From Desulfuromonadaceae bacterium (GTDB lineage: Bacteria; Desulfobacterota; Desulfuromonadia; Desulfuromonadales; Desulfuromonadaceae), in the NCBI GenBank assembly GCA_027065245.1, contig JAMOOS010000222.1, forward strand, positions 1 through 8,923: 8,923 bases of DNA. The letters run 5' to 3'. The number at the start of each line of letters is the position of its first letter. Position 1 is the first letter of the stretch. Of the stretch, positions 1-7,010 are shown in pieces. Under the pieces are notes generated by a model. That model was given only the letters and a program-made list of their open reading frames with translations, made no database searches and had not been told where the DNA came from. A program made the position numbers and the translations under genes.

Positions 1-1131
1 ATTGAGGTGAGTGGCAAAACTGATATTATCCTGCTGATTGTCAATATCACCAAACCCACCGGCGGCGCTGTAACGCTCACCCCAAGCGGCTGACGGCGTT
101 ACCCGATAGTTAAAATACTCGTCTGGCGCACGGCGATCATTGCTGCCGGTGCGCCATGCGAGGATAAACTCCGCCTGCAACCACAAAAACCGCTGTTCCA
201 CGCTGGCCGACACCGTCCAGGTATCACTTTCAATATCAAACCCGCTGTTTTTCACATCGGAACGAAAATAATCACCCTCGTACAGCGAGGCCATGGCACT
301 AAGCCGCAGCGTGGTTGATTCTGATGGGCGATACAGCCATTTAGAAAAGATGTTCTCCAACTCGCGGTGCTGATCTTTATCGCTGTCGAGATTATGCAGG
401 GGGATACGGGAACAGGAGCGGGAATAACCGAGCAGCATGGCCAGCCGGTTACCCAAAGGGATATCAACTGATGCGCCAGCGTAATATTTGCGAAACTTCG
501 GCTGCTCTCTGGCATCACTGGAGGAGTAGAAATCATCGCGACGGCTGCGGTCAAGATGAAAACTGGTCCACTCACTGCGGGTGGTACGACCGTTGATATT
601 AGCGGAAAAAGTAAATTGCGGATCTCGCGTGGTAATATCGACAACCCCACCGGTAAAACCGCTGTAACGCGCCGGGATATTGCTGCGCAGCACCACCACG
701 TTATCCACCAGGGATGTATCGATAAAAGTCTGCTGTGAGTGTCCCGGCACCGACACCGGGCTGTTTACGTTATTCGCCATAGGATCGGCGATACTGTTGT
801 TGCCGACACCATCGATCATAAAATTGTTATCGTACGCCCGACCGCCGGAAATTGAGATCTCCAGCGGCAGAATTTCACCGCCGGTAAGGGAAGTATTATC
901 CTTTTCGCTGAACTGGATACCGGGCAGCACCCGCATCATATCGGTAACAGAGCCGTTTTCGTTTGGCAGTACCTGCAGCAGTTTGCGCTCGAGCACCGCA
1001 GCACCGGGGGTTGTAACAACACTGGAATCGGTAACGGTTATATCCGGCAATGCTTCATCTGCGGGAGACTGTGCCCACACCGTCGGCACCACAACAACAG
1101 ACAAGCTAAACAACAAGACAAGCCAACGCAT
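1..1131 (-). CDS. TonB-dependent outer-membrane receptor, N-terminal part (plug and start of barrel)
   Basis: Partial: 377 codons read leftwards and open at base 1, so the C-terminal barrel is outside the window. The ATG at 1131 is preceded by GGAGG with 5 nt spacing. Residues 1-20 are a Sec signal peptide (MRWLVLLFSLSVVVV..., likely cut after VWA). DITVT at about 30-34 resembles a TonB box. A plug domain follows at about 45-170, with VLPGIQF, ISISGGRAYDNNFMIDG, a VDNVVVLRSNIPARYSGF segment and the plug-end signature GGVVDITTR. After that come alternating aromatic/polar strands such as GASVDIPLGNRLAMLLGYS, typical of a beta-barrel. Receptors of this kind import metal chelates, cobalamin or other large ligands using TonB energy; the substrate cannot be told from this part. 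It lies 28 nt after the MFS gene and is probably co-transcribed with it and the antiporter. Family call firm, ligand unknown. Confidence 0.93.
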   Translation of the reverse strand, partial: MRWLVLLFSLSVVVVPTVWAQSPADEALPDITVTDSSVVTTPGAAVLERKLLQVLPNENGSVTDMMRVLPGIQFSEKDNTSLTGGEILPLEISISGGRAYDNNFMIDGVGNNSIADPMANNVNSPVSVPGHSQQTFIDTSLVDNVVVLRSNIPARYSGFTGGVVDITTRDPQFTFSANINGRTTRSEWTSFHLDRSRRDDFYSSSDAREQPKFRKYYAGASVDIPLGNRLAMLLGYSRSCSRIPLHNLDSDKDQHRELENIFSKWLYRPSESTTLRLSAMASLYEGDYFRSDVKNSGFDIESDTWTVSASVEQRFLWLQAEFILAWRTGSNDRRAPDEYFNYRVTPSAAWGERYSAAGGFGDIDNQQDNISFATHLN

Positions 1132-1159
1132 TATCCCCTCCAGCACACACAACAAGTAA

Positions 1160-2362
1160 TCAGATCGCGACCTCGCCGACAGTGCTACCACTCTGCGGCG
1201 GCGTCTTTATCCGCTGTACCGCCAGCAGCGAAACAACACTCATACAGGCACCGAACACAAACGGAATACGGTAATCGATCATCCACAGCGCCCCGCCGAT
1301 TACCGGCATCACCACTGCGGCAATATGATTGATGGTGAACCCCACCGCCATACTCGGCGCAATATCCTGCGGATCGGCCACCTTCTGAAAATAGGTACGG
1401 ATGGCAATGGCAAAATTAAAAAATATATGATCTAGGATATACAACCCCATCACCAACCACAGCGATTTGGCGCTGGCATAGCCGAGAAACACCAGAATCA
1501 GGCTGGCATACTCCAGCGATAACACCTTGCGCTCGCCAAAACGGACAATAGCGCGAGCAATCATGGGGCTGAGAAAATAGTTGATGGTGTTGTTGACTAC
1601 AAACAGCGCCGCTATCTGGGTAACAGTACAGTGAAACTCCTTCACCAGCAGGAACACCGAAAAAGCGATGAATATCTGTCGCCGCGCTCCGGCCATACAG
1701 GTTAAAAAATAAAACAGCGCGTACTTCTTGCGCAGCACAAACTCGTGCCGTTGGCGCGGCACCTTGCTGCTGGCCGGATCCTGCATCAGCCCCCAACCGG
1801 CAGCGATCAGCACCAACACTCCCACCATGATGTAGAGATCGCGGCAGGCAAAAAAATGGCCGAGTATGAACACTGCCGTACCCACGGCGATATTCACTGC
1901 CGCCACCAGGCTTTTAAGACGACCGAAAACCAGCGGTGCCTGTTCCTGGCTGAAATACTGCAGGGTAAGCGACTGATTGGTGGTCTCGTAGTAGTGAAAA
2001 CCGAAACTGATGATCAGCGTGGAGATTACCAAACCGCCATAGCTGGGCATAAAACCGGTAACTATACTGCCGATTCCAACCGTGGCCACCGCCAGCGCCG
2101 CCAGCTTGTGTTCGCGTATCACCAGCAGTAAAAACACCACCAGCACCGCCAGCAGGCCGGGAATCTCCCGCACCGAACCGATCACCCCCACCTGCTGGCC
2201 GTTCAATCCCGCCGTTTCTACGGCAAAATTGTTGAACATGATCATCCACGCCTGCAGGCCAACGCCAGTGGCAATGGTCATCACCATCAAAAAACGCAGC
2301 ATACGCGGCTGGCCGAAACCGTCTGCCGGAATATCTGGCGACCGGCGCAGTTTTATCCCCAT
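1160..2362 (-). CDS. Major facilitator superfamily (MFS) permease
   Basis: An integral inner-membrane protein of 400 residues with about 11-12 hydrophobic segments and two halves separated by a basic cytoplasmic loop near the middle (SSKVPRQRHEFVLRKK), as in MFS carriers. Basic loops such as FGRLKS and RFGERK lie where MFS cytoplasmic motifs usually are, but no classical sugar- or drug-transporter signature is evident, so substrate and direction are open. I prefer the ATG at 2362, which has AAGG 7 nt upstream, over the in-frame GTG at 2368 that would add two residues. The ATG is 9 nt after the antiporter stop and the stop is 28 nt before the receptor start, so the three genes look like one operon. 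It could export a ligand, or move a substrate delivered by the TonB receptor across the inner membrane; both are inference. Confidence 0.88.
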   Translation of the reverse strand: MGIKLRRSPDIPADGFGQPRMLRFLMVMTIATGVGLQAWMIMFNNFAVETAGLNGQQVGVIGSVREIPGLLAVLVVFLLLVIREHKLAALAVATVGIGSIVTGFMPSYGGLVISTLIISFGFHYYETTNQSLTLQYFSQEQAPLVFGRLKSLVAAVNIAVGTAVFILGHFFACRDLYIMVGVLVLIAAGWGLMQDPASSKVPRQRHEFVLRKKYALFYFLTCMAGARRQIFIAFSVFLLVKEFHCTVTQIAALFVVNNTINYFLSPMIARAIVRFGERKVLSLEYASLILVFLGYASAKSLWLVMGLYILDHIFFNFAIAIRTYFQKVADPQDIAPSMAVGFTINHIAAVVMPVIGGALWMIDYRIPFVFGACMSVVSLLAVQRIKTPPQSGSTVGEVAI

Positions 2363-2371
2363 AACCACGCC

Positions 2372-3310
2372 TTAAAGGAACAGCGCGGCAATAAACGCCA
2401 CGTAGCCCAATAGCAGAAAAGCCCCCTTGCCACGACCGATGCGCAAGCCACGGCCACACAACACCAGCAGCACCACACTGAACAGCAGCAAAAACGGCAA
2501 CTCGAACTTCGGCACCGACGCCTCCACCGCTATGGGGCGAATCAGCGGGCACACCCCCAGCACAAAGACGATATTAAAGATGTTGCTGCCCACCACGTTG
2601 CCGATACTGATCTCCATCTCTCCCTTGGCGGCACTCATCAGCGATGCCGCCAGTTCCGGCAGACTGGTACCCAGCGCCACGATAGTCATGCCGATAAACA
2701 ACTCCGACAGACCGATGGCACGGGCAATGGTAACCGCCGAATCCACCATCCAGTGTGCCCCCAGTCCCAAACCAACGATGCCGACGATAACATACACAGC
2801 GTTGCGACCGCGACTGCTGACGCCAGCAACAATCACCTCATCAGCGCCGTTGGCGTCGCCACCACTGCGGGCGTAGCGGATACAATAACCCATAAACAGC
2901 CCCAGCAACGCCAGCAGAACCACGCCGTCACCACGACCGATGTAGCCATCGAAACTCTGCACAAACAACACCACGGTAACAAAAATCATAAACGGCAACT
3001 CGCGCTTCAGCAAACTGCGCGGCACCGCCAATGGTGCCAGCAACGCCGAAGCACCAAGAATAAGACCGATGTTGGCAACATTTGATCCGACAATATTACC
3101 CACCGCTATATCAGAAGAACCTTGCCACGCCGCCAGCAACGACACCATCAGTTCCGGCATACTGGTAGCCAGCGACACAATGGTCATCCCGACAATCAGT
3201 GGGCGAATACCAAACGAAACCGCCAGCGCCGAACTGCCGCGCACCAGATATTCGGCACCAAAATACAACACCGCCAAACCGACAAAAAACATTGCAACCG
3301 AAAATAACAT
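2372..3310 (-). CDS. Na+/Ca2+ antiporter family protein (CaCA superfamily, YrbG-like)
   Basis: A complete 312-residue inner-membrane exchanger, the usual size for bacterial YrbG-type proteins. It carries the two inverted alpha-repeats of the CaCA family. Repeat 1 at about 38-90 has GMTIVSLATSMPE then GNIVGSN; repeat 2 at about 204-256 has GMTIVALGTSLPE then GNVVGSN. The ion-binding glutamates E53 and E219 are both present. About ten hydrophobic segments surround a soluble loop at about 146-170. Known members exchange Na+ (or H+) for Ca2+ or similar cations; the exact ion here is unproved. The ATG at 3310 has GGAG 8 nt upstream. It is the first gene of the leftward transport operon and is divergent from arsR, so the neighbouring repressor may control it, though that is inferred. 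Confidence 0.93.
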   Translation of the reverse strand: MLFSVAMFFVGLAVLYFGAEYLVRGSSALAVSFGIRPLIVGMTIVSLATSMPELMVSLLAAWQGSSDIAVGNIVGSNVANIGLILGASALLAPLAVPRSLLKRELPFMIFVTVVLFVQSFDGYIGRGDGVVLLALLGLFMGYCIRYARSGGDANGADEVIVAGVSSRGRNAVYVIVGIVGLGLGAHWMVDSAVTIARAIGLSELFIGMTIVALGTSLPELAASLMSAAKGEMEISIGNVVGSNIFNIVFVLGVCPLIRPIAVEASVPKFELPFLLLFSVVLLVLCGRGLRIGRGKGAFLLLGYVAFIAALFL

Positions 3311-3372
3311 TAACCACTCTCCACCATCTAATGCCGCGCCACCAATAAGATTTTTTACGTATTAAAGACGCA

Positions 3373-3401
3373 AATATGTAAAATTATTGAGGCAATGTCA
3401 C
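3373..3401 (-). promoter_or_regulatory. Candidate sigma70 promoter of the antiporter-MFS-receptor operon
   Basis: On the minus strand GTGACA (3401-3396, 5/6 to the -35 consensus) is followed after exactly 17 nt by CATATT (3378-3373, 4/6 to the -10). Transcription would start near 3366, leaving a leader of about 56 nt before the antiporter ATG. A short imperfect inverted repeat, ATTG-AGG-CAAT (3386-3396), lies within the spacer but differs from the arsR-side palindrome. Consensus match only. Confidence 0.4.
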
Positions 3402-3408
3402 TTTTTTA

Positions 3409-3436
3409 TTGACGTATGACAAGTCATCGTTTTAAG
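3409..3436 (+). promoter_or_regulatory. Candidate sigma70 promoter of the arsR-family gene
   Basis: TTGACG (3409-3414, 5/6 to the -35) and TTTAAG (3431-3436, 4/6 to the -10) are 16 nt apart. The start would fall near 3443, about 33 nt before the chosen ATG at 3476. The spacer contains the 12-bp palindrome described separately, which is the layout expected for a repressor-controlled promoter. Confidence 0.5.
3416..3427. promoter_or_regulatory. Palindromic candidate operator ATGAC-AA-GTCAT
   Basis: A perfect 5-bp inverted repeat with a 2-nt centre lies wholly between the -35 and -10 of the arsR promoter. Outside it, ACG on the left and CGT on the right also match if one extra T is allowed. ArsR/SmtB dimers bind imperfect inverted repeats that overlap their own promoters, so autorepression is the natural reading. 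The site also lies about 15 bp upstream of the divergent promoter's -35 and could affect both directions. The motif is visible; binding is inferred. Confidence 0.5.
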
Positions 3437-3475
3437 CTGACACATTCTTTAATTCATATAGAAGAGGATAATTCA

Positions 3476-3781
3476 ATGCCCACCGTACCATTCAACAAAG
3501 ATGACGACTACTCACGTGAAGCCGAAATCCTCAAGGTTCTTGGCCATCCTATCCGCCTGAAAATCATTGCCGGGCTGATCTCCCAGGCATGCAACGTCAA
3601 GAAGATCTGGGAGTGCCTTGAGCTGCCCCAGGCCACCGCATCACAACATCTGGCATTGCTTAAGAACAAGGGGATAATCGAGGGTAAACGCGACGGTGTC
3701 GAAGTCTACTACCACGTCATCTCACCACAGGCGGAACAGATTGTCCGCTCGCTGTTTGTTATCGACGACAGCGGCAGTTAA
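3476..3781 (+). CDS. ArsR/SmtB-family transcriptional repressor
   Basis: A 101-residue winged-helix DNA-binding protein. The N-terminal helix AEILKVLGHPIRLKII (16-31) is the classical ArsR opening. The recognition helix covers about 50-65 (LPQATASQHLALLKNKG), and the wing is IIEGKRDGVEVYYHV (67-81). C39 occupies the place of the first cysteine of the ArsR ELCVC site, but the second cysteine is replaced by V41; C47 lies eight residues after C39. The sensor site is therefore not the standard arsenic CxC site and may be another metal or thiol/redox type. I chose the ATG at 3476, with AGGA 8 nt upstream. The longer frame from 3416 would begin inside the promoter palindrome and adds a non-family leader. 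It is divergent from the transport operon and convergent with the pyrophosphatase gene, with 6 nt between stops. Confidence 0.92.
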   Translation: MPTVPFNKDDDYSREAEILKVLGHPIRLKIIAGLISQACNVKKIWECLELPQATASQHLALLKNKGIIEGKRDGVEVYYHVISPQAEQIVRSLFVIDDSGS

Positions 3782-3787
3782 CCGCCA

Positions 3788-5443
3788 TTACACATCACCG
3801 AACACCCGCAGCAGATGGGGGATGAGCTGTTTTTTGCGCGACAGCACGCCACGCAGCTCAAACAGATTTTCCGCCAGCTGCGGATAGCCGATGGCGCAGG
3901 TAAGCTGCGCCTCGCCACACACCAGCAATTCGCTGTTTCCCGCTACAATATCAGTAACCAATAATCCGACCATGGCCAGTTCCCGCTCCCGACGCACCGC
4001 CTCCAGATGCTGCTCCAGTTCAGCCTGCAGGTTGTGAAATTCATGGAAGTTAACCACCTCCACCTGACCAATGCCAAAACGGCACTTTTCCGAGCCGAAC
4101 ACCTTGAAATCGGTGGTTATTACCTCTTTTAACGAGTCGTAAACACTCATGGCACTGCTGGATGCAAAGATACGTCGCCCGAACTCATAAGGATCCAGCC
4201 CCGCCAGAGTTCCCAGCCAGTTGGCAATCTCACGATCAACGTCGGTAGTGGTGGGGGATTTCATTACCACGGTATCGGAAAGCAGCCCGGCCAGCATCAG
4301 CCCGGCGGTCGATGGATCGGGCGTGATATCGGCATCACGGTACAAAGTGGCAACCAAAGTGCAGGTACTGCCCAAAGGCTGATTGATAAAACGGATCGGC
4401 TTGTCGGTCTGCAAGCTGCCGAGACGGTGATGATCGACAATTTCGATAATTTCCACCTTGTCGGCACCACTTACCGCCTGGGTCAGTTCGTTGTGATCAA
4501 CCAGAATCAGTTTTTTTGCCGACGGCGACAGCAGATCACCCTTGGTAGCCACCGCCTCCAATATGCCGTCTTCGTTAACAATCACCACGCCGGGCACGCT
4601 GCTGTGCATCAGGCTGACACGCAATTTTTCCACACTGTCCTGCGGGCGCAAACTGATATAGTCCTGCTCTGATACCGCCAGAACCGGCGTGGCCAGACGG
4701 GTAAGCCAGGTAGCAGTGGCACTATCGTAGGCGGTGGAAATTATCGTCACGCCATTGGCGCGTGCCTGATCAACAACATCATTTGCCACATCCAGTTCAC
4801 CGACAACAACCACCACCCGCACCTGCCGACGTACAGCGATGCGCAATATTTCCTCTCGGTCACCGCAAATCAAAATCATGCCGCGCGGATCAATACCACT
4901 CAGTTTGGCACTGAAAGTCTCGTCACTCATGGCAGCCACATACAAATTCAGTTCCTCTTCAACATCTGGAGCTGACTCGCACAATAACGACCCTTTCAGG
5001 CACTGGCAGATGGAACGCGGCGAAGCCAGCACCCGACGCAGATCGGCACTGTCTCCCGGCACCATAAATCGCTCCGACACCCGCTTGAGATATACCATCC
5101 CGCAAGGGCGGCGCTGCTCGTCCACCACCGGCAGAATGCGCACATGATACAGATGAAACAATTCCAGCGCCCGCGCCAGCGGCGCCGCGGCCGGCACCGT
5201 TATCGGCTGCTGACCGGCGATAACATCGCTGATACGCGGCGCCACATCGAGCAACAGTTGCGGACGCGGCACCGCCAGCTCGTTGAGGATAAACTCCGTC
5301 TGACGGTTGATATTACCGGCGCGCGCGGCAATCACCCCATCAAGGCCCTGCTGCTGGCGCAACCGTGCGTAGGCGATGGCGCTGCACACCGAATCGGTAT
5401 CGGGATTCACATGACCGATCACATATATCTTCTCACGTCCCAT
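3788..5443 (-). CDS. Manganese-dependent inorganic pyrophosphatase, family II, with regulatory CBS-DRTGG-CBS insert
   Basis: A cytoplasmic enzyme of 551 residues that hydrolyses pyrophosphate to two phosphates. Numbered from the ATG at 5443, the DHH domain starts with GHVNPDTDS (H11, D15, D17). It is then interrupted by a long insert: CBS 1 at about 68-122, a DRTGG-like domain at about 130-245, and CBS 2 at about 250-305. The DHH part resumes with VDHNE (D316), IVDHH (D337-H339) and LSDT (D390), and a DHHA2 domain ends in the substrate-binding SRKKQ (535-539). All metal and catalytic residues are present. Short family II enzymes are about 310 residues; the long form is known to be controlled by adenine nucleotides through the CBS pair. 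AGAGG lies 8 nt before the ATG at 5443; an in-frame GTG at 5452 lacks a good site. It follows the smr gene by 46 nt and is probably the last gene of that transcript. Confidence 0.95.
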   Translation of the reverse strand: MGREKIYVIGHVNPDTDSVCSAIAYARLRQQQGLDGVIAARAGNINRQTEFILNELAVPRPQLLLDVAPRISDVIAGQQPITVPAAAPLARALELFHLYHVRILPVVDEQRRPCGMVYLKRVSERFMVPGDSADLRRVLASPRSICQCLKGSLLCESAPDVEEELNLYVAAMSDETFSAKLSGIDPRGMILICGDREEILRIAVRRQVRVVVVVGELDVANDVVDQARANGVTIISTAYDSATATWLTRLATPVLAVSEQDYISLRPQDSVEKLRVSLMHSSVPGVVIVNEDGILEAVATKGDLLSPSAKKLILVDHNELTQAVSGADKVEIIEIVDHHRLGSLQTDKPIRFINQPLGSTCTLVATLYRDADITPDPSTAGLMLAGLLSDTVVMKSPTTTDVDREIANWLGTLAGLDPYEFGRRIFASSSAMSVYDSLKEVITTDFKVFGSEKCRFGIGQVEVVNFHEFHNLQAELEQHLEAVRRERELAMVGLLVTDIVAGNSELLVCGEAQLTCAIGYPQLAENLFELRGVLSRKKQLIPHLLRVFGDV

Positions 5444-5489
5444 AGCCTCCACCTCTACAACAACACAATCACGACACCATCTGCCGCCG

Positions 5490-6179
5490 CTATTTACGCC
5501 GCCGCAAGAATACCACTAACGCACCATCACCGCCATACTGGCGCGGCGCCCGTCCCCACTCGGCCACCCAGGCCCGTGCTGATGTGTCCAGATACCGCTC
5601 GATATCATCGCGCAACACCGCCTGACCGCCGGGGGAGCTTTTACCGCGTCCGGTAACTATCAGCAGCGTATGCAAACCTTCGGCGTGGCGGTTGCGCAGA
5701 AAATGGCGCACCTTCTCCCGCGCCTCATCGCGATAGCAACCGTGCAGATCTATACTGGCCTGGGGACGCAGTTTTCCTTTGCGCAACTGGCGCATACGCC
5801 GCCCGCCGACAGGCACGCCATCGTCATCGTTGTCACATTCGGCCCGGTCATGAAAAACCTTGTCCAACCCACCCAGCGCAGCGGCAAACAGGGCAGCGTC
5901 ATCGTCGTCCGCAATATCACCATCATTACCGGTAACCGAAGCGTCATCTGCATCAAAAGGTTCTTTATCCGCGCGGTAATCTTCACGCTGCCGCACTCCG
6001 ATCTGCTCCATGAGAACGGCAAAATCCACATCAACGTCATCACCGCAATCACGGGCAGGAGCCGCCGTCTGCTTCACTTCCGCCACGCTGCGCTGTGGTT
6101 TATCACAAACAGAAAACCCCTTCACTTGCTGGAAGGGGTTATTCCTGAACTTCTCTGAATTCTGTTTTTTCCTACTCAT
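5490..6179 (-). CDS. Smr-domain protein with long acidic N-terminal extension
   Basis: 229 residues. The C-terminal Smr domain (about 140-229) shows the family motifs IDLHG (143-147) and VTGRGK (175-180), with a closing GGDGALVVFLRRRK. Smr domains occur at the C-terminus of MutS2 and as stand-alone proteins and generally have nuclease activity on DNA or RNA; the DLHG aspartate and histidine are present. The N-terminus begins with a basic stretch (MSRKKQNSEKFRNNPFQQVK) followed by a low-complexity Asp-rich region at about 41-120 (DDVDVD, DADDAS, DIADDDDAA, CDNDDDG), probably disordered. No clear Shine-Dalgarno is seen: the ATG is only 9 nt after the TPR gene stop, so translational coupling is likely. 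Its substrate cannot be read from the sequence. Confidence 0.9.
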   Translation of the reverse strand: MSRKKQNSEKFRNNPFQQVKGFSVCDKPQRSVAEVKQTAAPARDCGDDVDVDFAVLMEQIGVRQREDYRADKEPFDADDASVTGNDGDIADDDDAALFAAALGGLDKVFHDRAECDNDDDGVPVGGRRMRQLRKGKLRPQASIDLHGCYRDEAREKVRHFLRNRHAEGLHTLLIVTGRGKSSPGGQAVLRDDIERYLDTSARAWVAEWGRAPRQYGGDGALVVFLRRRK

Positions 6180-6188
6180 ATCTGATAA

Positions 6189-6914
6189 TTATACGCGCGG
6201 CATCTTGCGCCGTCCCTGCGCCAGTTTTTGTTGCTTTTTAACAATCTTGCCGGTTTTTTCCAGATGGAACTGATACCAGATATCGCCGTAATCCTCCATT
6301 TTCATCCGTTTGCCCTGCTGCACCGCCTCCAGCGACGCCTGCAACCGCTCATCGCCGCCACATTTTTTCAGTCCCTTTTTCAGGATTTTTACCGCCGCCT
6401 CGCGCCGACCGATCTTGTCGAGGCAAAAAGCGTACAGATTCCAGATAAACGGATCCTTGCGGTTGGCGGCAATCGCCTTTTCAAATGTGGCCACCATCTT
6501 GTCTGGCTTGTTGCGCTTCATGTAACTTACCGCCAGCATACACATGGCCACCCAATGCTTGGCGAAACTTTTTTCCAGATACGGCATGGCCTTGGCGAAG
6601 TCGCGTTTTAAATACAGCAGCGTACCTATCTGGGCATTGATCTGCGCTTTGACGTAAAACTGCCACTTGCTGTACTTGTAGCCGCTTTTCAAGGTAGCAA
6701 TGGCGCGCTCGGCACGATTGGCCTGCATATCCTTCTGCGAGCTCTGCACCAGCTCCATCACCTTGTTCATGGTGCGTTTGGAGAGGAAAAAATAGAGCAC
6801 GGCAAAAATAACCACCAGCACAATGCCACAGTACAGTTGCTCAACATGATACACTAGGTTGAGCGGCACTACCGCCAGAGTGGCAAAAATAAACGCTATA
6901 AGAAAATTAAGCAT
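6189..6914 (-). CDS. Membrane-anchored TPR-like protein of unknown function
   Basis: 241 residues with two N-terminal transmembrane segments, about 2-21 (LNFLIAFIFATLAVVPLNLV) and 28-44 (LYCGIVLVVIFAVLYFF), forming a hairpin. A helical soluble part with degenerate tetratricopeptide repeats follows at about 60-200; the clearest pair covers LLYLKRDFAKAMPYLEKSF and PFIWNLYAFCLDKIGRREAA. The C-terminus is strongly basic (IVKKQQKLAQGRRKMPRV). The basic residues after the second membrane segment suggest the repeat part faces the cytoplasm and acts as a scaffold. The ATG at 6914 has a weak AAGG about 11 nt upstream. It sits between the transglycosylase and smr genes, with 9 nt to the latter. TPR calls are from helix pattern only; I do not recognise a named family. 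Confidence 0.82.
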   Translation of the reverse strand: MLNFLIAFIFATLAVVPLNLVYHVEQLYCGIVLVVIFAVLYFFLSKRTMNKVMELVQSSQKDMQANRAERAIATLKSGYKYSKWQFYVKAQINAQIGTLLYLKRDFAKAMPYLEKSFAKHWVAMCMLAVSYMKRNKPDKMVATFEKAIAANRKDPFIWNLYAFCLDKIGRREAAVKILKKGLKKCGGDERLQASLEAVQQGKRMKMEDYGDIWYQFHLEKTGKIVKKQQKLAQGRRKMPRV

Positions 6915-6974
6915 AAAACCGAATACCTTTCAGATTTATATTCAACGCCGCCGCCACCAAGCCGCAGCATCGGG

Positions 6975-7003
6975 AGTCTAGCAATCCGGCGTTAAAATGT
7001 AAA
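6975..7003 (-). promoter_or_regulatory. Candidate promoter for TPR-smr-pyrophosphatase genes
   Basis: In the 96-nt gap between the transglycosylase stop and the TPR start, minus-strand TTTACA (7003-6998, 5/6 to the -35) is followed by exactly 17 nt and then TAGACT (6980-6975, 4/6 to the -10). It would give a leader of about 54 nt. No terminator hairpin with a U-tract is seen in the gap, so read-through from the upstream gene is also possible. Confidence 0.35.
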
Positions 7004-7010
7004 GCACTGC

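Noticed and set aside
680..1159. 159-codon plus-strand open frame over the TonB receptor gene
   Set aside because: It is antisense to a continuous reading frame with signal peptide and plug motifs; its product is Ser/Thr-rich without recognisable domains.
1914..2552. 212-codon minus-strand frame overlapping the MFS and antiporter genes
   Set aside because: It is an out-of-frame reading; the membrane segments and alpha-repeats lie in the other frames.
3771..3785. Small hairpin GCGG-7 nt-CCGC at the convergent arsR/pyrophosphatase stops as a terminator
   Set aside because: The stem is only 4 bp and no T-run follows on either strand.
5144..5656. 170-codon plus-strand frame across the pyrophosphatase start and smr end
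   Set aside because: It spans two well-supported minus-strand genes and its Arg/His/Thr-rich product resembles no family.
6945..6995. Inverted AACGCC / GGCGTT in the gap before the TPR gene as a terminator
   Set aside because: The 6-bp arms are separated by about 38 nt and no T-tract follows.
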